NCBI GenBank assembly: GCA_020051175.1
Contig: JAGVJJ010000088.1
Span: 1-38,348 of the forward strand
Direction: 5' to 3'
Source of the DNA: Bacteroidia bacterium
GTDB lineage: Bacteria > Bacteroidota > Bacteroidia > 2-12-FULL-35-15
DNA: 38,348 nt
Below the pieces are notes generated by a model that was not told the DNA's origin, did not search any database, and saw nothing but the letters and a program-made list of their open reading frames with translations. A program made the translations under genes and the position numbers. Of this stretch, positions 7,155-14,680 are shown piece by piece; position 1 is the first letter of the stretch; the number at the start of each line of letters is the position of its first letter.

Positions 7155-10025
7155 ATGAAAGATATTGTTCCCGATATAGTAAGCGAAAATGAGTTTCTTG
7201 AAGTTGTTGGTGCACGTGCACATAATCTTAAGAATATTGATGTTACCATCCCCCGCAATAAACTGGTTGTAATTACCGGTTTGAGCGGAAGCGGTAAGTC
7301 TTCGCTTGCGTTTGATACCATTTATGCTGAAGGGCAAAGGCGTTATATTGAAAGCTTTTCGGCTTATGCACGCCAGTTCCTGGGTAGCATGGAGCGGCCT
7401 GATGTGGATAAAATTACAGGTCTGAGTCCGGTTATTTCCATTGAGCAAAAAACGGTAAATAAAAATCCTCGGTCTACGGTAGGTACCATTACTGAGATAT
7501 ACGACTTTATGCGTTTGCTGTATGCACGTGCTTCGGATGCATATTCATACGTAACCGGTGAAAAAATGGTGCGTTATTCAGATGATCAGATCCTGAACCT
7601 GATACTTGAAAAATTTGATTCAAAAAAAATCCTGGTACTGGCTCCGGTTGTTAAGGGCCGGAAAGGCCATTACCGTGAGCTGTTTGAGCAGATAAAAAAA
7701 TGGGGTTACCTGCGTGTGCGTGTGGATGGGGAAGTGCTCGATCTTTCCAAGCGTTTCCAGCTCGATCGTTACAAAGTGCACGACATTGAAATAGTGATTG
7801 ACCGCCTTGAGGTAAACACCGCCTCACGTCAGCGTATTTCCGAGTCGTTGCAGCTGGCAATGAAACAGGGTAAGGGAATTATTATGGTGCAGCCTTTTGA
7901 AAAAGGCAAGCTGGATGATGTGTATGGGAAGGTGGAATATTACAGCCGCCATTTGATGTGCCCAACATCCGGTGTTTCCTATGATGAGCCTCAACCAAAC
8001 TTGTTTTCTTTCAACTCTCCTTATGGCGCATGTACGCGGTGCAATGGACTTGGGGTTGTTTCGGAAATTGATATTGCCAAAATTATCCCGAATAAAAAAT
8101 CAACTATCCGTAAGGGTGGTATCGTTCCAATAGGGCCTTATAAATCATCCTGGATTTTCAGGCAGTTGGAAGCCATTGGCGATAAGTATGATTTTACACT
8201 TGATACCGAGCTGGAAGATATATCTGAGGAAGCGCTGAACATTATCCTGTTTGGCTCGGAAGAAATATTTAAAATGAAGCAAACTCCTGATAGTGCTGCA
8301 AGTAGCTACAGTATTGCGTTTGAAGGTATTGCCAATTTTATCGCCAAGCAAAACGATGAGCAAAGCTCACCCACGACTGAAAAGTGGATACAGGGCTTTA
8401 TGAATAAAGTAACCTGCCCCAAGTGTGATGGAGCAAGGCTTAAAAAGGAAGCACTGCATTTTAAGATTGACGGAAAAAATATTTCTGAACTATCTGAACT
8501 TGGGATCATTGAATTGAACAGCTGGTTTAAGGATATTGAAAAGCGGCTCGACAAAAAACAGAATGTAATTGCGCGCGAAATACTCAAAGAGATCCGCACC
8601 CGTATTTCTTTTCTGTTGGATGTAGGGTTGGATTATTTATCCCTGAACCGCAGTTCCCGCAGTCTGTCCGGTGGGGAGGCCCAAAGGATTAGGCTGGCAA
8701 CACAAATCGGTTCTCAGTTGGTGGGTGTATTGTATATATTGGACGAACCAAGCATAGGCCTGCACCAGCGTGATAACATGAGGCTCATCAATGCGCTTAA
8801 AAACCTGAGGGATATTGGCAATTCGGTTCTTGTTGTGGAGCATGATGAGGAGATGATCCTGGCTGCTGATCATGTTATTGATATTGGCCCTCATGCAGGG
8901 ATACACGGTGGAAAGATAATTGGGCAGGGTACTCCCAAAGAACTGCTGAAATTCAATACACTTACTTCACAATACATTAATGGTGTAAAAAAAATTGAAT
9001 TGCCGAAGCAACGCAGGAAGGGCAATGGTAAAGTGCTTGCCCTTAAAGGTGCGAATGGCAATAACCTCAAAAATGTTTCTGTTGAGTTCCCTTTGGGCAA
9101 GTTGATTTGTGTAACAGGCGTATCGGGCAGCGGAAAATCAACATTGATAAATGAAACGTTGTATCCTATTCTGAGCAAGCATTTTTACCGCTCGGAAAAG
9201 AAACCTTTGCAGTACAAGTCCATCAATGGCCTTGAACATATTGATAAGGTAATAGATATAGACCAGTCGCCTATTGGACGTACCCCGCGCAGTAATCCGG
9301 CTACATATACAAATGTATTTTCGGATATACGAACCCTGTTTGCTGAAATTCCGGAAGCAAAAATACGGGGTTATAAACCTGGCCGTTTTTCTTTCAATGT
9401 AAAAGGCGGTCGCTGTGAAACCTGCCAGGGTGCTGGTGTTCGTACAATTGAAATGAATTTTTTGCCGGATGTGTACGTAAACTGCGAAACCTGCAATGGC
9501 AAACGGTATAATAAAGAAACCCTGGAAATACGATATAAAGGCAAGTCCATCAGCGATGTGCTGAACATGACCATTGATAATGCTGTTGAATTTTTCTCCA
9601 GCATCCCATCCATTATCCAGAAAATAAAAACATTGCATGATGTGGGCCTGGGCTATATAACACTCGGACAACAGAGTACAACATTATCGGGTGGCGAAGC
9701 GCAACGTGTTAAGCTTGCAACCGAACTTTCCAAGCGTGATACAGGCAATACGTTCTATATCCTTGATGAACCAACAACCGGATTACATTTCGAAGATGTA
9801 CGAATTCTGCTTGAAGTATTGGATAAGCTCGTAAACAGTGGCAACACAGTGCTTGTTATTGAGCATAACATGGACATGATAAAAGTGGCCGACCATATTA
9901 TTGATCTAGGCATTGAAGGTGGAAGTGGTGGCGGAAATATATTGGCAACTGGTACCCCGGAAGAAGTAGCAAAAGATAAAGTAAGCTATACGGCCAGGTA
10001 CCTGAAGCAGTATCTTAAATCCTGA
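7155..10025 (+). CDS. uvrA: Excinuclease ABC subunit A
   Basis: UvrA is the damage-recognition ATPase of nucleotide excision repair. It dimerises, loads UvrB on damaged DNA and has two ABC ATPase halves. At 956 residues it is close to full family length. Visible are Walker A GLSGSGKS (42-49), the first signature SLSGGEAQRIRLA, Walker B LYILDEPSIGL, the second Walker A GVSGSGKST, the C-terminal zinc module (CETCQGAG … CETCNGKRYN), the second signature TLSGGEAQRVKLA, and FYILDEPTTGL. The first zinc module is CPTS (269-272) followed by CTRC (293-296), so one of four usual cysteines is Ser. A TTG lies directly before the ATG at 7155; I prefer ATG. The stop overlaps the next gene (TGATG), so the two are probably translationally coupled. 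Confidence 0.98.
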   Translation: MKDIVPDIVSENEFLEVVGARAHNLKNIDVTIPRNKLVVITGLSGSGKSSLAFDTIYAEGQRRYIESFSAYARQFLGSMERPDVDKITGLSPVISIEQKTVNKNPRSTVGTITEIYDFMRLLYARASDAYSYVTGEKMVRYSDDQILNLILEKFDSKKILVLAPVVKGRKGHYRELFEQIKKWGYLRVRVDGEVLDLSKRFQLDRYKVHDIEIVIDRLEVNTASRQRISESLQLAMKQGKGIIMVQPFEKGKLDDVYGKVEYYSRHLMCPTSGVSYDEPQPNLFSFNSPYGACTRCNGLGVVSEIDIAKIIPNKKSTIRKGGIVPIGPYKSSWIFRQLEAIGDKYDFTLDTELEDISEEALNIILFGSEEIFKMKQTPDSAASSYSIAFEGIANFIAKQNDEQSSPTTEKWIQGFMNKVTCPKCDGARLKKEALHFKIDGKNISELSELGIIELNSWFKDIEKRLDKKQNVIAREILKEIRTRISFLLDVGLDYLSLNRSSRSLSGGEAQRIRLATQIGSQLVGVLYILDEPSIGLHQRDNMRLINALKNLRDIGNSVLVVEHDEEMILAADHVIDIGPHAGIHGGKIIGQGTPKELLKFNTLTSQYINGVKKIELPKQRRKGNGKVLALKGANGNNLKNVSVEFPLGKLICVTGVSGSGKSTLINETLYPILSKHFYRSEKKPLQYKSINGLEHIDKVIDIDQSPIGRTPRSNPATYTNVFSDIRTLFAEIPEAKIRGYKPGRFSFNVKGGRCETCQGAGVRTIEMNFLPDVYVNCETCNGKRYNKETLEIRYKGKSISDVLNMTIDNAVEFFSSIPSIIQKIKTLHDVGLGYITLGQQSTTLSGGEAQRVKLATELSKRDTGNTFYILDEPTTGLHFEDVRILLEVLDKLVNSGNTVLVIEHNMDMIKVADHIIDLGIEGGSGGGNILATGTPEEVAKDKVSYTARYLKQYLKS

Positions 10026-10657
10026 TGGATAGTTACAAAATCACCATTGATACATTTAACAAACAAGCGGTGCGTTACCAGGAAAAGTACATGCACCTGG
10101 ATTTGTACAATGATACTTACGATACTTTCTGTAATTTGATTGATAAGCCCGATGCCCATATCCTTGAATTAGCATGTGGTCCGGGTAACATTACAAAGTA
10201 CTTGCTTGCCAAACGTGCGGATTTTAAAATTTTTGCTACAGATATGGCTCCAAACATGCTGGAGCTTGCTAAAGCCAACAATCCAGGGTTAGAGGTGGGC
10301 CTGATGGATTGCCGTAATATTACGATCGACCGAACATACGATGGTATAATGTGTGGTTTTCTTCTGCCTTATTTATCGAAAGAGGATGTGGCAAAGCTGC
10401 TCAGTGATACTTATTTGCTGTTAAACCCTGGCGGTGTAATTTATTTGAGCACCATGGAAGGAAACTATTCAGATTCAGGTTATCATACAAGCAGTGACAG
10501 CAAAGACAAGGCCTATATTTACTATCACCAGCAAGCCTATATAGTAGAACAATTGCTTTCAAATGGCTTTATAGTAAAAAGCTTCAAACGTAAAGAATTT
10601 CCAAATCCTGCAGGTAAGTATACAACCGACATTATTTTTATTTCTGAAAAGAAGTAG
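10025..10657 (+). CDS. Class I SAM-dependent methyltransferase
   Basis: A 210-residue Rossmann-fold methyltransferase. Motif I LELACGPGN (about 43-51) forms the SAM-binding loop, followed by FATDMAPNML as motif II with the acidic residue that holds the ribose, then GLMDC and the GIMCGFLLPYLS region typical of motif IV. The C-terminal half resembles Methyltransf_25/UbiE-like small-molecule methyltransferases, but the substrate cannot be told. Its ATG overlaps the uvrA TGA by one base, so it is probably expressed with uvrA by translational coupling. A role in repair is not implied by its sequence. It is followed by about 200 bp with a palindrome and the promoter of the LOG-family gene. Confidence 0.9.
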   Translation: MDSYKITIDTFNKQAVRYQEKYMHLDLYNDTYDTFCNLIDKPDAHILELACGPGNITKYLLAKRADFKIFATDMAPNMLELAKANNPGLEVGLMDCRNITIDRTYDGIMCGFLLPYLSKEDVAKLLSDTYLLLNPGGVIYLSTMEGNYSDSGYHTSSDSKDKAYIYYHQQAYIVEQLLSNGFIVKSFKRKEFPNPAGKYTTDIIFISEKK

Positions 10658-10696
10658 CTGGCTCCCCTGTGCAACGCAGCCTGCTCCGTGTTTTCT

Positions 10697-10716
10697 GTGT
10701 TAAAATATTTAAACAC
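10697..10716 (+). terminator. Possible terminator palindrome after the uvrA-methyltransferase pair
   Basis: A 20-bp near-palindrome (GTGTT A AAATATTT A AACAC, two mismatched positions) is followed by an A-run. It lies 40 bp after the methyltransferase stop. The lack of a downstream T-run weakens the case on the plus strand. Confidence 0.3.
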
Positions 10717-10767
10717 GAAAAAATAAGCGATTTGCAACTTTGATTTATTCTGCTCTGTTAATAATAA

Positions 10768-10797
10768 TTTGACAATACAAAACAATTTGTACTTTAG
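10768..10797 (+). promoter_or_regulatory. Promoter of the LOG-family gene
   Basis: TTTG at 10768-10771 and TACTTTAG at 10790-10797 are separated by 18 bp. This matches the Bacteroidota -33 (TTTG) and -7 (TAnnTTTG, seven of eight) pattern at the expected spacing. The leader to the ATG at 10861 would be about 60 nt. Confidence 0.65.
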
Positions 10798-10860
10798 TAC
10801 CGTTTAAGTTATGTTGTAGGCATTAATTAGCCTTGATACATGGGAATTTAAATTTATTTT

Positions 10861-11574
10861 ATGACAAATCAAGACGAAGAGAAGATACGTAAAGCCTTTG
10901 CATCCAAGGACTGGAACGACATAAAAGCATCTGATTCATGGCAGATTTTTAAAATCATGAGCGAGTTTGTAGAGGGCTTTGAAAAGATGAGCCGTATTGG
11001 TCCGTGTGTTTCCATATTCGGTTCTGCGCGTACAAAGGTGGAAAACCCTTATTATAAGCTTGCCGAAGAAATTGCGTTTAAGCTTACCCGTGAAGGATAT
11101 GGAGTAATTACGGGTGGAGGTCCCGGTATTATGGAGGCTGCCAATAAGGGCGCACGTGCGGGTGGTGGTAAGTCTGTGGGATTGAATATTGTATTGCCGT
11201 TCGAGCAAAGCTCCAATCCATTTGTGGATAATGATAAAAACATCAATTTCGACTACTTTTTCGTACGAAAAACCATCTTTTTGAAATATTCTCAAGGGTT
11301 TATTGCCATGCCGGGCGGTTTTGGTACGCTGGATGAACTTTTTGAATCCATAACCCTTATACAAACCAACAAAGTGGCGCATTTCCCTATTGTGCTTGTA
11401 GGAAAACAATATTGGGAAGGTCTGATGAACTGGGTGAAGGACACGATGCTTCATGTGGAGCACAATATCAGTGAAAAAGACCTGGATTTATTCAGTATTG
11501 TAGATACAGCTGACGATGCCGTTGCTATTATCAATGAGTTCTACTCGAAGTATTTACTGAAGCCGAATTTCTAA
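10861..11574 (+). CDS. LOG family / TIGR00730 Rossmann-fold nucleotide phosphoribohydrolase-like protein
   Basis: A 237-residue protein of the LOG (lysine decarboxylase-like) family, whose characterised members hydrolyse nucleoside 5'-monophosphates, including cytokinin ribotides, to free base and ribose 5-phosphate. The diagnostic motif PGGFGTLDE is at 151-159, preceded by VITGGGPGIMEAANKGA (82-98), which binds the phosphoribosyl group. The Arg of the VRKT segment (136-139) is the usual catalytic partner region. The family was once annotated as lysine decarboxylase, which is wrong. The N-terminal 45 residues are a helical extension typical of the about 240-residue bacterial subgroup. It has its own promoter and terminator, so it appears monocistronic. 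Confidence 0.92.
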   Translation: MTNQDEEKIRKAFASKDWNDIKASDSWQIFKIMSEFVEGFEKMSRIGPCVSIFGSARTKVENPYYKLAEEIAFKLTREGYGVITGGGPGIMEAANKGARAGGGKSVGLNIVLPFEQSSNPFVDNDKNINFDYFFVRKTIFLKYSQGFIAMPGGFGTLDELFESITLIQTNKVAHFPIVLVGKQYWEGLMNWVKDTMLHVEHNISEKDLDLFSIVDTADDAVAIINEFYSKYLLKPNF

Positions 11575-11599
11575 GCGGCCTTGTGAAGTTTTTATGGAT

Positions 11600-11627
11600 A
11601 AAGGGCTCTGATGAGCCCTTTGTTTTT
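11600..11627 (+). terminator. Rho-independent terminator after the LOG-family gene
   Basis: AAAGGGCTC (11600-11608) pairs with GAGCCCTTT (11613-11621) around a TGAT loop and is followed by GTTTTTT. It makes the open frame starting at 11611 an unlikely translation start for the next gene. Confidence 0.9.
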
Positions 11628-11691
11628 TCATCGACTAAGCAATTTTCTTTTCGTATTTACGTTATGGGTTTGCTGTAGTTCATGCCTTATA

Positions 11692-12801
11692 ATGAAAAAA
11701 ACGTTTCTCACTCTAGTATTTTTCGTAGTCGTAACCCTATCCTTTGCTCAGGAGGGTATTGGGTATTTTTATGATGCATTCAATCGTTTTACTGTATTTG
11801 ATAAAGGAAGTATTTATGAACTTGAAAATACTGTGGTTGACAGCGTTAGGGTAGGGGTTGATTACTTGGCGTATATTGACCGGCAGGGAAATTTAAAAGT
11901 TTACAGTAATGGTGAAACCAAAATTATCGAAGAGTCGGTGCCCAAAACAATGATCGCTACATCGCATGCTTTGGTTTACAAAATGGAGCAAAGGTTCATG
12001 ATATTTCAGAATGGTAGAAAAAAGCAACTGGCCAGCTGGGCTGACCGTTTTTTCGCAGGGGATTCCATTGTTGTTTGGCAGGCCCGCCCCAGCCAGGACA
12101 TTCTTGTATATGAAAACAATGAAATTAAAACAATTGAAACCTCTGTGGTGGCACAGGCGATTAAAAATGGAAGGGCAGGAAGAAATATTTTTGGTTACAG
12201 TGACTTAAATAATGACTTTAAAGTTTATTATCGCGGGCAGATCATTGAAACCCCGGTAAGCGATATACGCAGTTATAGGTGTGGAAGAGATGTGATTGCC
12301 TTTATTGACAGGTTCAATAACTCTTTTAATGTATTCGAAAACGGGGAGGTAAAAACAATAATGAATGCAATACCTAAAAGCTACTCCATTACTGATAATA
12401 TCGTCAGTTATTTTGATTTGGATAATAATTTCATGGTATACTACAAAGGGGAGTCCACAAAATTAGAATCTTATGAGCCTGTTATCCTGCCGGCTAGAGG
12501 TAATATGCTCATTTATTATTTTGAGCCGGAGTTAAAGCTTTTTTACGAAGGCAAACTCCAGATAATTGAAAAATTTATTAACCCGCAAAGCGTTATTACT
12601 GGTATGAACTCGTTGGTATATCTGGACAATGCGAATAGGGCGAAATATTTTTATAAGGGCAAATTATACGATAATTTTTTGTTCGATAAGCCCAAAAAAA
12701 TAGAACTTTACCGCGACCTGCCGGCCTTTACTTATGGCAATAACACCATTGGCTTTTTCTACAATGGAAAAGTGTATGAGTATTCTACAAGTATTCATTA
12801 A
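11692..12801 (+). CDS. Secreted protein with about ten YxxG-type repeats, possibly a beta-propeller
   Basis: A 369-residue protein of unknown function. MKKTFLTLVFFVVVTLSFAQ is a signal peptide with an AQ cleavage site. The mature protein is built of about ten repeats, 35-45 residues apart, each ending in a hydrophobic pair, an aromatic residue and a turn Gly: FTVFDKG, LKVYSNG, FMIFQNG, ILVYENN, FKVYYRG, FNVFENG, FMVYYKG, LKLFYEG, AKYFYKG and IGFFYNG. Most are preceded by an [YF]-x-D-x-x-N turn. This periodic beta pattern fits a propeller or beta-solenoid, but I do not recognise a named family. The start is set at the signal-peptide Met because the upstream terminator overlaps the longer frame. 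It opens the envelope locus that continues to 20001. Confidence 0.8.
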   Translation: MKKTFLTLVFFVVVTLSFAQEGIGYFYDAFNRFTVFDKGSIYELENTVVDSVRVGVDYLAYIDRQGNLKVYSNGETKIIEESVPKTMIATSHALVYKMEQRFMIFQNGRKKQLASWADRFFAGDSIVVWQARPSQDILVYENNEIKTIETSVVAQAIKNGRAGRNIFGYSDLNNDFKVYYRGQIIETPVSDIRSYRCGRDVIAFIDRFNNSFNVFENGEVKTIMNAIPKSYSITDNIVSYFDLDNNFMVYYKGESTKLESYEPVILPARGNMLIYYFEPELKLFYEGKLQIIEKFINPQSVITGMNSLVYLDNANRAKYFYKGKLYDNFLFDKPKKIELYRDLPAFTYGNNTIGFFYNGKVYEYSTSIH

Positions 12802-12806
12802 ATAAT

Positions 12807-12821
12807 GCCTTTTTTAAAGGC
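12807..12821 (+). terminator. Weak terminator hairpin after the repeat protein
   Basis: GCCTTT and AAAGGC form a 6-bp stem around TTT, 5 bp after the stop codon, with only a short pyrimidine stretch following. It is small and may only attenuate. Confidence 0.4.
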
Positions 12822-12924
12822 TTCCTTTCATAATTTCCGGGCCGCTTAATGGTGGTTGCTGAATGGCATACAGCAATACTGTCCCAAAAAATAGATGAAA
12901 TGTTAAACAGGGTGTTAAAAAAAT

Positions 12925-12937
12925 CACTAATTTAGTG
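12925..12937. promoter_or_regulatory. 13-bp palindrome overlapping a -7-like box before the first barrel gene
   Basis: CACTAA-T-TTAGTG is a perfect inverted repeat 38 bp before the ATG at 12976. It contains TAATTTAG, which matches TAnnTTTG at seven of eight positions, so a repressor bound there would block transcription. No such palindrome precedes the paralogue at 14681. This is an inference from position only. Confidence 0.35.
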
Positions 12938-12975
12938 TTACCATTTCTGGCTATTGATAAATATAATTGAATAAT

Positions 12976-14295
12976 ATGATAAGAAAAGTTACACTGATCA
13001 TCGTTTTATTATTTGTTGTATGTGGCATTCATGCTCAAACAAAAAAAGGGCAGAAAGGCAAGGGTAAAACCGAACAAAAAAAAGCAAAGCAGCTGCCATC
13101 CCTGGCTTTGGGGGTAGGTGTGCTGACTTTTGATGGCGACATAGGAAATGGTGTTAATCTTACTTCCCTGAGCCGTATTCGCGGTGGTTATCATTTAACT
13201 GTAGAGCAACGTGTTGGCCGTGTGATAGGCTTTTCCCTTAATGGCATTTATGGCAAGCTGGCCGATAGCGAGCGCACTGCAAAGCGTAACCTGAATTTTC
13301 AATCCCAGATTGTTCAGGCAGACCTGAACCTTACAATTCACCTGGACAATGACTTTTTATTCAAGCGCACCAGCGTGTTTGCTCCATACTTGTACGCAGG
13401 TATCGGTTATCTTAAATTCAATTCCTTTGGTGATTTAAAGGATAAGAACAATGTCAATTACAATTACTGGACTGATGGAACCATCCGCGATCAGCCGGAC
13501 AGTACAACCGGAGCAACAATTCTGCAGCGTGATTATACTTATGAAACCAAATTGAATGATAGCGCTAAATATGGCGATAATTCGCTTGCCATCCCATTGG
13601 GCGTAGGAATCAATTTAAAGCTGGTCGACAACCTTTTTGTGAACCTGAATGCCACCTATTACATGACCATGACCGATTGGATCGATGACTGGAAGGGTGG
13701 TAAAAACGACAGCTACATTTATGCGAGCTTTGCACTTCAGTACAATTTTGGGAAACCTTATGACGATAGCAACCCTGTATATGAAACAGTGGATTTTTCT
13801 TCTCTTGACAAGCTGGATTCTGACGAAGATGGTGTGAAAGATGGCGATGATATGTGCCCTGGTACTCCAAAGAAGGTGAAAGTCACTATCGATGGTTGTC
13901 CTGAAGATAATGACCAGGATGGTGTGCCGGATTACCAGGACAAAGAACCTTTAACCAAAGCTGGTGCTATGGTGGATGAAAAAGGTGTAACTCTTACAGA
14001 AAAAATGCTTGCAGACCGCCAGAAAGAATTTAATGCGCTGGCAACAGAGCGTAGCAATCTCTTCAACGAAAACCCAAGTCTGGGATATTTGAAGGATGTG
14101 GAAGCGAAGTTCCTGAGCAAAGGGAAAAAGAGTTCATCTTCAATTCCTGTTCAATTGCGTTCGGCTGATTCGAACTCCGATGGTTACATCTCTACAGATG
14201 AAATTGCAAAAGCAATTGATGCATTCTTTGAAGGTGATTCTGAATTAAGTGTTGAAAAACTTAACGACCTGATCGACTTCTTCTTTGAACAGTAG
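12976..14295 (+). CDS. Outer-membrane beta-barrel protein with TSP3 repeats and C-terminal EF-hand (copy 1)
   Basis: A 439-residue surface protein. Signal peptide MIRKVTLIIVLLFVVCGIHAQ, then a basic Lys/Gly-rich stretch, then a region (about 40-260) of amphipathic strands fitting an OmpA-like barrel and ending LQYNF. Residues about 281-325 hold thrombospondin type 3-like Ca2+-binding repeats (DSDEDGVKDGDDMCPGTP and DNDQDGVPDYQDKEP). Instead of the OmpA peptidoglycan-binding domain there is a helical stretch and a canonical EF-hand loop, DSNSDGYISTDE, at 398-409. A TTG lies nine bases upstream of the chosen ATG; the paralogue supports the ATG. It is followed by a long hairpin and a close paralogue, showing tandem duplication. 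Calcium binding is inferred from the motifs; the biological role is unknown. Confidence 0.85.
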   Translation: MIRKVTLIIVLLFVVCGIHAQTKKGQKGKGKTEQKKAKQLPSLALGVGVLTFDGDIGNGVNLTSLSRIRGGYHLTVEQRVGRVIGFSLNGIYGKLADSERTAKRNLNFQSQIVQADLNLTIHLDNDFLFKRTSVFAPYLYAGIGYLKFNSFGDLKDKNNVNYNYWTDGTIRDQPDSTTGATILQRDYTYETKLNDSAKYGDNSLAIPLGVGINLKLVDNLFVNLNATYYMTMTDWIDDWKGGKNDSYIYASFALQYNFGKPYDDSNPVYETVDFSSLDKLDSDEDGVKDGDDMCPGTPKKVKVTIDGCPEDNDQDGVPDYQDKEPLTKAGAMVDEKGVTLTEKMLADRQKEFNALATERSNLFNENPSLGYLKDVEAKFLSKGKKSSSSIPVQLRSADSNSDGYISTDEIAKAIDAFFEGDSELSVEKLNDLIDFFFEQ

Positions 14296-14312
14296 AATTT
14301 TCTGTTCTCTTC

Positions 14313-14361
14313 TTATAAATGAAACAGGGTAGCAATTTTTGCTACCCTGTTTCATTTATAA
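14313..14361 (+). terminator. Perfect 23-bp hairpin after the first barrel gene
   Basis: Bases 14313-14335 and 14339-14361 are fully complementary around a TTT loop, with a GC-richer centre (CAGGGTAGC). It lies 17 bp after the stop codon. It is followed by a pyrimidine-rich stretch rather than a clean T-run, so it may be a terminator, an mRNA-stabilising hairpin or both. Confidence 0.8.
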
Positions 14362-14680
14362 ACCTTCCTTTTTTTGTTATAATGATATTAATGACGTGGT
14401 GTTAATAACAACGTTGTTTATAATCATTACTTCCAGGAATATTTTATTTCTCCTGTTTCTAAATCTATTGATTTTACTGGTGTTTTAGAGCTTGCTTCGT
14501 TTTGTTGTTTTCGTTTTTTTTCTTGTGCTCTGTAATTGGTTATTAACAAAATGCTGTTTACAATTAACAATCCGCACTATAAAAAAGCAAAATCAAATAG
14601 AATAGTTTTGCTCGTGACAAAGAGTAAAATGATTTTAAAATTGCATTGAAGCCCCTGTTTTATTTATGAATTTCAACAAC
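14362..14680. other. AT-rich intergenic gap between the two barrel paralogues
   Basis: About 320 bp without a gene. It is AT-rich, contains a 12-bp palindrome AACAACGTTGTT at 14407-14418, and has no open frame with a plausible start. The promoter of the second paralogue should lie here, but I see no TAnnTTTG with a matching -33 box close to the start. Confidence 0.6.

Noticed and set aside
9138..9671. Minus-strand open frame of 177 codons inside uvrA
   Set aside because: It is a shadow of a strongly conserved gene, without any recognisable protein feature.
10936..11463. Minus-strand open frame of 175 codons inside the LOG-family gene
   Set aside because: It lies antisense to a conserved enzyme and its composition is shadow-like.
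11611..11691. Upstream extension of the repeat protein
   Set aside because: It overlaps the LOG-gene terminator, and the signal peptide starts at 11692.
14407..14418. 12-bp palindrome AACAACGTTGTT as an operator
   Set aside because: It is isolated, far from the next gene start, and a single short palindrome in 320 AT-rich bases is expected by chance.
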